A stretch of DNA of 64,000 nt from Gymnopus androsaceus JB14 (lineage: Eukaryota; Basidiomycota; Agaricomycetes; Agaricales; Omphalotaceae), in the NCBI GenBank assembly GCA_009733575.1, contig ML769400.1, forward strand, positions 62,001 through 126,000. The letters run 5' to 3'. Position numbers and translations under genes: made by a program. The notes beneath the pieces are model-generated. The model saw only the letters and a list, made by a program, of their open reading frames with translations. It ran no database searches and was not told where the DNA came from. Below, one piece after another: positions 46,501 through 58,339 of this stretch. The first letter of the stretch is position 1, and every line of letters starts with the position of its first letter.

Positions 46501-49500
46501 GCTCAACCTGGGGCTCCACTCCTGATTGATTCCTCCAATCTTGCAAAGGAGATCAGCAACAAGGCGCTAGCTTGGTTACAGGGAAATCCTCCTGCTGCAT
46601 ACCATGAGATGGCCTTTGCGCTCGCTCGTATCCATGTTGATTCCGTATCCCTCCTTCACTCCTTCGCCACGGACTGCAAGCTTCCTATATCATCCATTCC
46701 CTTCCTTGGAACCGAAATCGATATCACTGGAGTAAATCCAAATCGTTTCACCATCGAGACAGCTCAGGAAGCTATTGGCCCGCGTTATACTCAGCTGAAG
46801 AGTATGCTTGGTCGAACGAAGAAACGTGAGCTTGGAGTCATCGAGGAAAAGCGGGTAGTCGTTGCGGCTAGCATCGAGAGGTACCTTGAAGTGAAGGCTC
46901 AGCATGAGGTTAGGGTTGCTGCTGCCTTTGCCGCTGCATTCGTCGCGCTTCGTAGCACTCCTGATAAGGTCAGCCCCGTCGTGAAGGGTATCATGAATGG
47001 AATTAAGGTATGGAACCACTTGGGTTTTGTTTGAACGTTCACTGACCTGTGCTTGTTTTAGAACGAGGAGAATGTTGATCTTCAGACCCGCTCCGCCTCG
47101 GCCGTTGCTGCTTTTATCGAGTTCTGCTCTGATCATCAGATATCTCAACCGCCCGACAAGATCGTCAAGAATCTCTGTACTTTCCTCTGTCAGGATGTTG
47201 AGCAGACACCCACGTTCGCGTATACGCGCAAGGTCACAGATGCCATTCTATCGTTTCAGAAGCTCGGTCCAGGCAACGCAAAAGGGGGCAAAGACAAGGA
47301 AAAACCAGAACTCCCTGTGGAGGAGTCAAGTACATCTCCGTTGTCACGTCGGGGCGCTCGCCTCGCCTTCGATCAGCTTTCGTCCAAGTTTGGAGGTCGG
47401 CTACTTGACATTATTCCGAATATGTGGCAGTCGATGGCCGGAGGTTTATTGAGTGCGTTCCAGTCAGGTAAGCTCGCACTTGACTCGAATAACTATGTTG
47501 GCTCATTTTTTTTTCTTCGTAGCCACCCCTGAAGAATGTGACGCGGCGTTGGAAAAACACTATGGCCAAGATGTCATTGATTCTCTCAGTGTACTAGAAG
47601 CAGCTGTCCCGACGTTCCATCCAGAGCTTTGGCCAAAGGTTACGGAGCTATTTCCCTATGATGCATCTAGCTTTGCAGAGCAAATTCGCCATCATCCGCC
47701 AATCTGTAGCGAAATGCTTTGCCGCCATTTGTGAGGTGATAACTGCAGATGCTATGCGTTTTGTGGTGGAACAAGTGGTTCCACTGATTAGCGATCCTAT
47801 CGTTCTGGCGAACCGACAGGGTGCCACGGAGTTGATTTATCGTGAGTTGCGCAAGGTCTTATACATGATTCGTACCCCTGCTAATTTTGTAAAAAGATAT
47901 TGTCCAGAAGTTAGATATCAAGGCTCTTCCCTATGTCATTTTCTTGGTGGTTCCTATCTTAGGACGGATGAGCGACGCCAACGAGGATGTTCGGGCAACG
48001 GCAACGAATACTTTTGCATCGTTGGTGAAAATGATTCCTCTTGAGGTAAGCGACCGTCGCAATGTGATACATCATCGATCTTACCATTTTCAAGGCTGGT
48101 CTACCGGATCCTCCTGGCTTCCCCGATGAACTACTGAAGCGTCGGGAAGAGGAGCGTCAGTTCTTGACTCAGCTACTAGACGGCAGTAAGGTCGAGCAGT
48201 ACACACTACCGGTACCCATCAAGGCCGAGCTGCGCAAGTATCAGCAGGAAGGTGTTAATTGGCTCGCGTTCCTTGCCAAATACCAGCTTCATGGTATTCT
48301 TTGTGATGGTGAGTGATAGCTTAAAGCATACCAGAGCTTTTTCTCATTTTCAATCCAGATATGGGACTGGGGAAAACGCTTCAATCAATCTGTATTCTCG
48401 CCAGTAAACAATTTGAACGAGCGGAACGATACAAAGAAACAAAGTCACCCGATGCCGTTCATCTACCCTCCCTCATCATCTGTCCTCCCACTCTGACCGG
48501 TCACTGGTACTATGAAATCTTGAAATATGCCGAGAATCTCAAGCCCGTCCTGTACACCGGAAATGCTCGCGAACGCGCGAAACTAGTCTCCAAATTCAAG
48601 AACTATGATGTCGTTGTCACCTCTTACGAGGTGGTTCGAAATGACATCAACAATTTGGAGTCGATGCGTTGGCTGTATTGTATACTGGACGAAGGACATG
48701 TCATCAAGAACGCGAAAACAAAGTTGACAAAGGCCGTAAAGTGCATCCAGGCGCAACATCGTCTTATATTATCGGGAACTCCTATCCAGAACAATGTCCT
48801 GGAATTGTGGAGCTTATTCGATTTCCTCATGCCTGGTTTCCTGGGGACCGAGTCATCATTCAACGACCGCTTCAGTAAACCTATACTGGCCAATCGTGAT
48901 GGGAAATCAAAGAATGGAGAAGCTGGTATGTAACGTTCAGCAATAGCTATTTCCACTTGCTGAAATACCTAATTTTAGCTGCTCTGGCTCTCGAAGCGCT
49001 GCACAAGCAGGTGCTTCCGTTCCTACTTCGTCGGCTCAAAGAAGACGTGCTCCACGATTCTACCTCCGAAAATTATACAGGATTACTATTGTGATCTATC
49101 AGAACTACAAAAGGCTCTCTACGACGATTTTTCGCAATCCACTGGTCATCAGGATGCCGAGGTTGCAGTCCAGTCGTCGTCGTCTTCCGGTAAGGAAGGA
49201 AGTAAACAACATGTTTTCCAGTCCCTGCAGTACCTTCGAAAACTTTGCAATCATCCTGCATTGGTATTGAAAGACTCGGAGGCCATAGCCTCAGCCCTGG
49301 AAAAGGTGGGGAAGAAATCGGAAGGATTGTCAGATCTTCAACATGCTCCGAAACTTCTTGCGCTACGGTAAGTTCATTAATTGGTTTTGCATCATACATT
49401 CTGTTCATACCTTTTCATTAGGCAACTGCTCTCAGACTGTGGCATTGGTGGAGGCAGCACAACTTTCACGGCAGATCAAAGCAAGAGCGAACTAATTGAC

Positions 49501-50216
49501 ACAGTCTCCGAGTCGGATGGGGCCTTCTCACAGCATCGTGTTCTCATCTTCTGCCAGATGAAGCAGATGCTTGATATCATCGAAACCGACCTCTTCAAAG
49601 AGCACATGCCGTCTGTAACTTACATGCGACTAGATGGAGGTACCGATACCAGCAAACGACATGCGATCGTCCAGACCTTCAATTCCGATCCGAGTATCGA
49701 CGTTTTGCTGCTCACTACACATGTGGGCGGTTTGGGCTTGACGTTGACTGGTGCTGATACCGTCATTTTCGTTGAGCACGACTGGAATCCGATGAAGGAC
49801 CTCCAGGCAATGGACCGTGCGCATCGTATCGGGCAGAAAAAAGTCGTCAACGTATATCGGTTGATCACGAAGGGTACTCTTGAAGAAAAGATCATGGGGT
49901 ATGTTCACTTTTTTTCGCTCTTCTCCCTTGACTGATTTCATCGTCCAGCCTTCAACGATTCAAATTAAACATCGCCAACTCGGTTGTCACTCAACAAAAC
50001 TCGGGTCTTTCATCTATGGACACTGATCTCGTATTGGACCTTTTCCGTCGTACTTCTGAGGAGGAGGATGCGGCAGCGGCAGCGAAGAAGAAGGCGAAAG
50101 AAGGGAGCGGACCTGTTAGCCAGCAAAATCTATTGCAAGGGTTGGAAGATCTTCCTCCTGAAGAGGAGTACCAGGATTTGGATATGTCGAAGTTCTTGGG
50201 ATCTATTGGAAAGTGA
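43575..50216 (+). CDS. MOT1: MOT1/BTAF1, TBP-associated Snf2-family ATPase (four apparent one-base insertions)
   Basis: MOT1 strips TATA-binding protein from DNA using ATP. About 17 exons with 50-60-nt introns encode roughly 1,930 residues. The N-terminus is MTSRLDRLLLLLDTGSS (a short first exon, 43575-43585), followed by HEAT repeats (AAWEVRHGAALALREL, EIRHAGLLGIKYEVAVR). The C-terminal helicase core has motif I (DDMGLGKT, split by an intron), DEGH (motif II), SGTPIQNN (III), LLTTHVGGLGLTLTGAD (V) and DRAHRIGQ (VI), ending DLDMSKFLGSIGK. Four positions need one base skipped to keep homology: near 44202 (extra C), 44762 (extra T), 47655 (extra C) and 49060 (extra C). All motifs are otherwise intact, so sequencing or assembly error is likelier than a dead gene. 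Confidence 0.94.
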
Positions 50217-50491
50217 AAAAAGTATTGAGCTATCATTATTCATCTCCGGTTCTAGTGAACCATTACACGACCACCTTTTAGTAGATCATAAAGTATCCCA
50301 AACATGTACATGTAGAGCATTAGTAGAGCATTAATTCAATGCCCGAGCTAATTAAGATGCATTGGGCTTAATCATTCTTTAGAATTTAGTGTTGAAAGTA
50401 TTTGGATGCGATTTTACTGTCGAAAGAATATTTACTCGTAATAAACTTGCAAAAAAAAAAAAGCATCATAGCAAACACCGTTGGATTCTTT
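50217..50491. other. Convergent spacer between MOT1 and the monooxygenase
   Basis: 275 bp holding both 3' untranslated ends. An A12 tract lies at 50451-50462. No gene. Confidence 0.5.
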
Positions 50492-52962
50492 CTATTCCAC
50501 TCTTCCCCCGACCATGGCCCACATAATACCCAGCCCAAGAGCAATAGCATTGAGCATCAAGTAGAAAGCCATTGGGATGACGCCCATGACAAAGTTCTAA
50601 ATAGAGGGATTAGGTTTGGAGGAAGAAAAAAGAACAAGTGCCTTACTCCGATAGCTCCTCTTCGAGTGACAGTATCCCACAGTTCAGTCTTGATGATTGT
50701 CGGAGCGCTCGCAGATTTGTATGGCCCAACAAGGCGGTAAAATGTAGTGAAAGCTGCGCCGAAGCTAGAGCAGCAAATGCGATAATACTCAGTACCACAG
50801 AACTCCACAATCATCATGTACTCACCAATAGCATACGAGCACATGCGTCCCGTACTCTCTCCAAATCTCCCAAATACCTGGAGCAGCCCCGATGTCTTTT
50901 GCCAGCGTACTCATGTAAGTGGAATGGTCGACCCCATACTTAATCCGCGCAGTCTCCTTCACGAGGAGATGATAATGAGGCGGCGGTATCGGTTGACGGA
51001 CTTGACCTTTCAATAGCGAGATCCAAAAGAATGATTGCATTTCTGCGATGGGCGGGATAGCACCTGAAAAACACATATCAGTTCCACTGTATTGCAATAA
51101 TTGGTAAAAGAAGTGCAGACGCACCAACACCAGGTCTCACAAACCCTATAAACGCGACAGTCTCATCTCCCTCCCTCACGATGTTCCTCACATTCGCTTC
51201 CCCCGGAGTCGGATATCCGCCTTCCTTGTCCAAATATCCAAACTCCTGCGTGTAGCCTGTAGCGTAAATGACCAGCTCTGGACGCACATCTCGGTCCTTC
51301 ATCCGGATGTAGTCTTTGCGTTTGCTAGCTGTGAAAACGGCGCAGCCATTTGGGAGGAATTGTGTTGGAAAAGGTGCGAGATCAACTGCAAAGTCGGTTT
51401 GGGGCGGGCTATCTTCTGCTGGATCAATATATCGCGAGAGATAGTCGAGGTACCAGGCTCGGTTGCGGTATGGTCGATTGATATAGGGCATGGCTTTATG
51501 GGACTAGGATGGTATGTAATTTTGGACGATGATGTACGTCAAATCGAGCTCCGCTTACCTTGTTCAAAAATACATATGCCCGTCCAAGGCGCTCGGGTTC
51601 GAGCTCACCCACCTACCGCCAACGCATCAGGAAACAGTAAGACTCGAACTTAGTGTTCATACCCATTGATTGCAACCCGCTTGCGTACCTGAACATACGC
51701 GTCAGTTGAACGCCAGCTGAGAAGCTGCCGAGTCTACTCGCCTGTTAATACCCATAGAAGCCGCTTGATGACGAAGTCAGATACACTAACAGGAGGAGGT
51801 TAAGCACGGAAACCCTCGACATTGCGATACTTACAACCAGCGAATATGGGTACTTGCCACCCATGGATGCTGAAGAACATGTGTCAAAAAACTTCTGGAA
51901 GAGATGAAAGAACGATTCGACTTACAACGTAGGCAGTCTCTGCAAGGTTGGTGATGAGTGAGTCTATTGGTACACCCGGTCTGGAAGAATCAAATCTAAG
52001 ACCCAAGACTTCAAAATCATTCAACGCCTTCGGGAAGGATAGAAACCCGGCACGCGAACAAAGAACAACTTCTTTTGCTCCAGCTTTGGCGGCTTCATAC
52101 GCAACATCCATGCCTGTTTCGCCTGTACCAAGGATCATAACCCGTTTGCCTTGTAGCTGGGAACGCTTTTTGTATTCAGAAGAGTGAAAGGTGACGGGAG
52201 TTTTACTTGATTCGTTGGCCGCAATGACATGCTCGATGCCGGGAATTAGAGGCCATGATGGAACAACGTGTAATCCCGTACAGAGAGCAATGTACGGAGT
52301 GTGTATGGTGTTTGCTTCTACAAGGTCAATGAGTAACTAAACACAAGACTAATAATAGCCTAAACTCACCGGAGTTCCATTCGGAATTTCGAGAGTCTCT
52401 AGTCACATACGAGACTACGTGTCCGCCAGCATGTCGCGCTACGTTTATGACTTTGGAGTTGAGGTGAATTCGTTCCGTCAGTTTGAAATGATTGCTGTAA
52501 TCCCGTAGATATTCCACATATTCCTAGCAAAAGTCATTCGTTTTGCCCAAACCGCAAGCTTGTATATGTGCTTACTTCGAGAGTTAGGTGATCAGGATGG
52601 GAAAGAGGAAGGCGAAAGTCAGAGAAACTGGTGAGTTGCTTGGACGAAACTAGATTGGCGTTCTATTCGCGTTGAATGTTCAGCAAAGGCTTTGGAGTAA
52701 TGCGACCCACTTCATAAGAGCGATATCTGAACGTCCCTCCAATGTCATCCTCCTATAAAGATTCATGAGTAACAAGTCATTCACGTATTTCAAGAAACGC
52801 ACTTGTTCAAGGATAATAGGGTCGAAAGGAAAGTTGGCATCCACATTTTCGAGCAAAGATTTTGCTGTAACAAGCCCTGAAGGGCCTATAACGGATTGTC
52901 AGTATCATATTGCAGGTCGTCTGGCAAGACTAATCACCTGCGCCAACGATAACCACCTTCAT
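50492..52962 (-). CDS. Flavin-containing monooxygenase (FMO-like, dimethylaniline monooxygenase type)
   Basis: Fourteen short exons read without frameshift to roughly 600 residues. Starts MKVVIVGAGPSGLVTAKSLL: the Rossmann GxGxxG that binds FAD is split by the first intron. Other hallmarks are GGTFRYRSYE, the NADPH-binding GTGETGMDVAYE, and YATGY (PELVIYATGYTQEFGY), the conserved C-terminal FMO motif. Class reaction: NADPH- and O2-dependent oxygenation of N, S or ketone substrates; substrate unknown. The last exon encodes a hydrophobic segment (GVIPMAFYLMLNAIALGLGI), suggesting a C-terminal membrane anchor. One intron has a GC donor (ACAG|GCGAG, exon end 51742); using it preserves the family motif LTGTQAGCNQW. 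Confidence 0.92.
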
Positions 52963-53065
52963 GGTTCAGTTCAAAGGTAGAAAATCGGGTACGGTAGTTT
53001 TCCATCATGTTCGTTGACAGTGTCAAAAATAGAAGTGGCGGTCCGCCCAGTTCCGAGTGATCGCA

Positions 53066-54840
53066 CCTAAAATGGTTTGCTACAGCTTGCTTTGACTCTA
53101 TCTCCGGTAGCATCTTCGGTATATTCTTCTTTCCTTGGAAGCAGAATCTCCATGTTTCTACCATAAATAGGCAGATACGAGGTGTCAATAAAGTGTCTTG
53201 AAGCTATTCTCCTACTTCAATATGATGCGATAAATACAGCGTACTTTTTGGTGCCGATATGGTTCCAAATTTCAGAAGATTTTTTTTTCCGTACGTTCGT
53301 ATTAATTCAACGTTAGCTGATTTTTGCAGGACCAATTTCCGATTGAATAAAAGGTATATAAATCACAGCGCTTGTGTATACTAAACAGCAATACGACGAC
53401 GAGCAGCAAAAGTACGATAGCGAGAGTGAATGAAATACAGACTAAGAAATGATCGTGGGGCGACTGCAGCACCAAGGCAGCAGTTCAATAGGTGGTCGTG
53501 GCTGTCATAAAGATGTTCTTTTTATACTAGTCCGCTAACGCAACTTGCTCAAGAACGCGCACGAGCAACGGGACACCTCGATTTCTGATGACGATTCCGA
53601 GATTGTTGATATGAGAATGTTTCTCCACAGGTCGAGCAGGCAAATCGTTTGCTCTTTTTATGTATAGCTTCGATGTGGACTAGTATAAAGTAAATCGGTA
53701 AGTCATGATAATGAATGGAAAACCTAGTGCATACTTTCGAGAAAGTTCTGTTTACTTGCAAACTTTTTATTGCAAGTGTCACATTGGAAACCCCGACTCC
53801 GGGTTAAAAAAGATGGACTCATTGTTGGTGGCGATGGTGAAGCATCATTCGTCGTGTACACCGCTGACTGGGGGTCTGACCATTGCAGAGATTGAGGACG
53901 GTAAGATGCGTGGTCGTACTGCGACGGAGTGTTCTGGATCAATGATGGTACCGACAATGATGATAGTGAGGACTGGATGGTCTGAGTGGGGGATATATCG
54001 TTCGCGGTGTATGCTGCTGGCCGGAAGTCTGACCATGGCAGAGATTGGGGGTAGTGGCATGTGGGAGAAGCAGGATAAGGTGCAGGGTCGTACTGGGAGG
54101 ACGTAGGCTCCGCCGCCCGCGCTGCCGCATGTGAATGCCACTGGGAGCCTAACCGCTGTCCAGATGAACCGTGTGCTTGCGCCGCTTCCATCGAGTGCAG
54201 GTGGTAGCCTAAACACTGTCCAGATTGCGAGGAAAGTACGCTGAAGGCAGAGGCAGGTGCGGGGTTACAAGTCGTCAGTACCTCCGAGTCAATGCGGCAA
54301 TCCAGAATCGATGACGCGTGTGCGCGCGCGCCTTCCGTCGAGTACGAGTGATGTTGGGGTGTCGCTTGGATCGAACATTCCATAGACTGGAACGGCTCAC
54401 CGAGTGATTGAATGCTATCGCCTGAATCTGGTAGGAATGTCTTCATTCCATGGGTGCTTCATAAAATCGAAGTCTTTATCCTAATGTGGATAAAGAAGGG
54501 TATAACTTACTATTTCTGCCTTTCAGGAGGGAAGTTGTGGTCAGAGAAATCCAGCTTCCCAGTGTCAGGGCTTTTATAAAGGTAGCACTGATCAGCAATA
54601 TCAAGCAGGTCAAGGAGTGCAGTACCTTCCACACTCAGGCTGGCAATAGCTAGGCCACATCGATCCATATAGCGGACAAGCTTGGTTAATCAACGACATA
54701 GCCAAAGAATACGAAGGAAAATGGTGGAATATATAGAGTGCAGACAAGAGGAAGATTTTTTAAAGCTAGCTTAGAGCTTTTATGACCCTTTTATATGGTC
54801 GATTTGGGCGTGACACTTCCATTCTTGGAAAAACTTTGGT
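53066..54840 (-). repeat. Segmental duplication block 1 (partner 56570-58250)
   Basis: Starts at CCTAAAATGGTTTGCTACAG and includes the 3' flank, paralogue C and its promoter side. The same order and high similarity are found at 56570-58250, with many substitutions and indels in the flanks. Confidence 0.85.
53549..54699 (-). CDS. C2H2/C2HC zinc-finger family protein (paralogue C), N-terminus uncertain
   Basis: Exons 53679-53549 (last), 54456-53735 and one ending at 54511 join in phase. The long exon repeats the variable module twice (SQYDPAPYPASPTCHYPQSL and SQYDHASYRPQSLQWSD). Finger 1 (CDTCNKKFASKQNFLE plus HIEAIH) has one extra residue before the first His; finger 2 is CSTCGETFSYQQSRNRHQKSRC. 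The expected start MSLINQACPLYGSMW at 54699 runs into a stop after CQPECGRYCTP: relative to paralogue D about seven extra bases shift the frame before LLDLLDIADQC. Either an unusual splice or another ATG (MDRCGLAIASL at 54668) restores it. It may be a recent pseudogene or have a changed N-terminus. Confidence 0.62.
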
Positions 54841-54919
54841 AGGAGAACATGACTCGGCCACCAAGGTCCAACACTGAAATTGTTTGAATGAAGCTTAGCT
54901 GCTGTGAGCACTCCTGAAT

Positions 54920-55460
54920 TATCCCGACAGATTCGGGTGCAGCGCGACAAGGTCCTGGAATTATCTATTCTCCGCGAGAGAAAGAACGCTTTAATTCATG
55001 TTAGGTCGCACAGCAATCTGAACCAGGTTCAGAGTGCTTTGGTAACCAGGCGGAGAAGAGATGGCTCAGCAAAAGTGACGAGACATAATTCATCATATGC
55101 GATAGCTAGAGAAGGTTGGTTGAAAATGTGTGCACAAGGCGGTATGGTAAGGTCTCGGAGGATGGTAAGAAAAAAAGTTGGAGAAATTCATGGCCTAGGA
55201 CTGTTGTTCGAAATGATTGACAGAAGGACGGGAAATCAGGAGTGCTCCCGGAAGCCATATCTTTGGTGGAAATGAGAGAGTAGGAAATATTTAGGAACCG
55301 ACAAACAAAATCCTAGCAATATCAAACTTGTATTCAATTGCCAAATAGGAAGTTGGAGAGTTTTGTGCACTGCCTCTCTTGTCTACGGTTTACGTGCAGG
55401 GACTGCCAAAGTTATGGAAGTGTGTTGACAATCAAGAAAGGAAGCTGGAGAGTTTTGTGC
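54920..55460. repeat. Inverted-repeat partner of 58340-59430
   Basis: Pieces of this stretch occur in reverse complement downstream of paralogue D: GGAAATCAGGAGTGCTCCCG (55230) against 58780; the GACCTTGTCGCGCT word (complement of 54940) at 59399; and the CAATCAAGAAAGGAAG unit (55430), which matches the minisatellite at 58354-58760. The two arms flank the ADH-EME1-paralogue D block. No gene supported. Confidence 0.7.
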
Positions 55461-55758
55461 ACTGCCTCTCTTGTCTTACATGGTGCAGGCGCAGAATGGG
55501 AGTGTGTTGCCGACACCTGATATGCCCGGTAATAGCCTTTGGGATTGGGGGTATTGGTTGTGGGAAGTAGCCTTGGAGACTATTATCTTTGCTTACCGGA
55601 CATATGAGGCGCAAATATACCTGAATGGAATTAATGCAGCGCTTCAGATATTGACTAATTCTTTTGCATTATCCAGAGCAAACCCAAGGTTGGAACATAT
55701 TGAAGAAAATCAATCAATAAAGTTACAATGGCTAGTACTAATTTTACTATAATTTTAG

Positions 55759-55931
55759 CTAATTTATTTGGCTCAAAGTCAACTGGACGGAGAAGTGCCT
55801 GTTGGCACTGTACACCCTGAAGTGACCAATCTTTCATCAACAAGGTCTTTCCTTTCGAAGAAGTGCGCCAGGCGTACGAGTATCTGCGAACTCAAGCTCA
55901 TGGTGGAAAGGTTGTCATCAAGGTAGCATAA
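55759..55931 (+). pseudogene. Zinc-type alcohol dehydrogenase, last-exon fragment (copy 1)
   Basis: After an intron-like TTTTAG, the sequence encodes LIYLAQSQLDGEVPVGTVHP, loses one base at GTGACCAATC, then continues FINKVFPFEEVRQAYEYL and ends HGGKVVIKVA. This is the conserved C-terminus of medium-chain Zn-dependent dehydrogenases (the H-x-GK-VI motif). The rest of the gene is absent. Same fragment at 63131-63304. Confidence 0.78.
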
Positions 55932-56088
55932 CAATGCTAATTATGTTATGATAACTACTACAGTTTAATACAGATAAGTTCAAGAAACAAAAAGAGGCAA
56001 TTAAAATGTATCTATAAAATGAGGTTCATGAATATCAAGACGAATACAACTTACAAACATATAATACGACGGGCTCAGAAGCATCGAT

Positions 56089-56570
56089 TCACTTATCTTT
56101 GAACACTAGCTCCAGATGATCAGTACCTTGCAAGACGGTGTGCACCCGCTTCGACAAAGCCTGCCCGACTTTGTCACCCCCACCCCCGATAGCCGTTTTT
56201 TGGCCATCTCTGCGACGATCAATCTGGATTGAAACGGGTGAGTTAGATGGAAAGGAAATAATGACACCTCTGTACATACCCTGCAGTTGGACAGAAGATG
56301 CTGAGCACTATCGGGATTTCTCTCGTACTTCAGCAACAAACTTCTCATGGTAGGATACTCTGCTACAATCCCTTCAGCAGCAGGATCGGTGAGTCGATGG
56401 ATTTGCGTAAGCATCTTGATCCAAGTATCCTTGTTATCTGTTCCCTTCCCCGTCTCACTAGCCAAAGGACAGAAAGGGAGATGGGAACGTGCAACCAATC
56501 TAGTAGCAGTCTAAGTTCCCGTGGAAGGCGTTTACAGCAAGAAAGACTTACTTTTCCTCTTTTAAACCTG
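56089..56570 (-). pseudogene. EME1-like endonuclease subunit, C-terminal fragment (copy 1)
   Basis: EME1/Mms4 partners Mus81 to cut branched DNA. Exons 56499-56280 and 56223-56089 read cleanly: DTWIKMLTQIHRLTDPAA and AEGIVAEYPTMRSLLLKYER (first helix-hairpin-helix-like region), then IDRRRDGQKTAIGGGGDKVG and ALSKRVHTVLQGTDHLELVF with a stop after FKDK. Upstream only a scrap of the preceding exon (56552-56570) remains before the sequence switches to the segmental duplication at CCTAAAATGG. The nuclease-like N-terminus is missing, so this is a truncated copy. Confidence 0.75.
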
Positions 56571-58250
56571 AAACCTAAAATGGTTTGCTACAGCTTGCTT
56601 TGACTCTATCCTCCGTGTCCCGTGTAATATTCTTCCTTCTTTTGAAGCAGAATCTCTATGCTTCCACCATAAATAGCCAGACACGAGGTGCCAATTAATT
56701 TTCTTGAAGCTATTCTTCTACTTCAATATGGCGCGATACGGCGCGCTTTTTAGTGCCGATATGGTTCCAAATTTCAGAAGATTTTTTTTTTCCGTACGTT
56801 CGTAAGTGCAACTCGGATTTTCATGCATCACAGCGCTTGTGTATACTAAACAGCAATACGACGACGAGTAGGAAAAGCACGATAGCAAGAGGGAATGAAA
56901 TACAGACTAAGCAATGATCCTGGGGTGACTGCAGCGCCAGGCCAGCAGATCAATAGGTGGTCGTGGTTGACATAAAGATATTCTTTTTATGCTAGTCCAC
57001 TAACGCAACTCGCTCAAGAGCGCGCACGAGCAGCGGGACACCTCGATTTCTGATGACGATTCCGAGATTGTCGATATGAGAATGTTTCTCCACAGGTCGA
57101 GCAGGCAAATCGTTTGCTCTTTATATGTATAGCTTCGATGTGGGCTAGTATAGAGTAAACCGGTAAGTCATGATAACGAACGGAAAACCTAGTGCATACT
57201 TTCGAGATTCTGTTTATTTGTAAACTTTTTATCGCAAGTGTCACATTTGAAACGCCGACTCCGGGTCAACGAAGATGGGCTCATTGTTGGTGGCGATGGT
57301 GAAGCATCATTCGTCGTGTACGCCGCTGACTGGGGGTCTGACCATTGCAGAGATTGAGGATGGTAAGATGTGTAGTCGTACTGCGACAGAGTGCTCTGGC
57401 TGAGTGATGGTACCGACGATGATAATAATGTGGACTGGATGGACTGGGTGGGGGATACATCGCTCGGTGTGTATGCCGCTGACTGGGAGTTTGACCATGG
57501 CAGAGATTGATGGAAGTGGTATGTGGGAGAAGCAGGATAAGGTGTCGGGTCGTACTGGGACGACGTGGGCGCATGTGCTGCTGGACGTGAATACAACTGG
57601 GAGCCTAAACGCTGTCCAGATTCCGAGGAAAGTGTGCTGGAGGCAGAGGCAGGCGCGGGGCTATAAGTCGTAATTACCTCTGAGTCAGTGCGGCGATCTA
57701 GAGTAGTCGATGAAGCTTGTCCTCGTGCCACTTGCATGAAATACGGGTGGTGCTGGGGTATTTCTTGGATCAAACATTCCCTAGACTGCAGCAATTCACT
57801 GGGTGATGAGGCGCTTTGGCCTAAATCTGGGAGGAATGTCTCTACACCATAGCTGACTCGGACATGAAATTGAGGTCTTTATCCTAGTGTGGATAAAGGG
57901 TACGACTCACTGTCTCTGCCATTCAGGAGTGAGGTTGTTCGGGTGATGGTGGGAGGGATATGGCCTCCCAGCGAGTGCGTTTTCATAAAGCTGACACTGA
58001 TCAGCAATATCATGCGGGTTAAGGATTGCACCCTCAAGCTGGCAGTAGTTACACCATATCGATCCGCAGGGTGGAAAGGCTTCGTTAATCAACGTCGGGG
58101 CAGACATCTGAGCCAAAGAATACGAAGGAAAAACGATGGAAAATAGAGAGTGTAGATAAGAGGAAGATCTTCCAAAGCCAACTTAGAACTTTCATGGTCC
58201 TTATATATGGTCAATTTAGGCGTGACATTTCCATCCCTGGAGTCTGAGGC
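56570..58250 (-). repeat. Segmental duplication block 2 (partner 53066-54840)
   Basis: Same order as block 1: CCTAAAATGG junction, TTCAGAAGA plus poly-T, the ACGACGACGAG flank motif, zinc-finger gene, promoter side (TGGCGTGACA-type end near 58225). The left border coincides exactly with truncation of the EME1-like fragment. Confidence 0.85.
57014..58107 (-). CDS. C2H2/C2HC zinc-finger family protein (paralogue D)
   Basis: Three exons (58107-57911, 57852-57200, 57144-57014) total 981 nt, 326 residues, uninterrupted; the longest intact member here. The N-terminus MSAPTLINEAFPPCGSIWC is followed by NYC, DIADQCQLYENA and the signature LTPEWQRH. The variable region has two copies of the module (SQYDPTPYPASPTYHFHQSL; SQYDYTSYHPQSLQWSD). 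Finger 1 CDTCDKKFTNKQNLET plus HIEAIH is C2H2 and split by the last intron; finger 2 CSTCGETFSYRQSRNRHQKS ends RC (C2HC). Lies in the duplicated block and is the intact counterpart of paralogue C. Function unknown. Confidence 0.78.
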
Positions 58251-58339
58251 TTAGATCTAGCAAATCTACTATAGCAGTGTGGCTGGGATCGTCAGGCAAG
58301 CCGCAAAGCACATTTACTACGTAAGACTCGGACAATTAG

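Noticed and set aside
44202..49060. Programmed frameshifting in MOT1
   Set aside because: No slippery site or pseudoknot recognised, four independent sites, and no precedent in this family.
55338..55752. Several 60-90-codon frames
   Set aside because: They read across inverted repeat pieces and a segmental-duplication edge; no shared protein signal.
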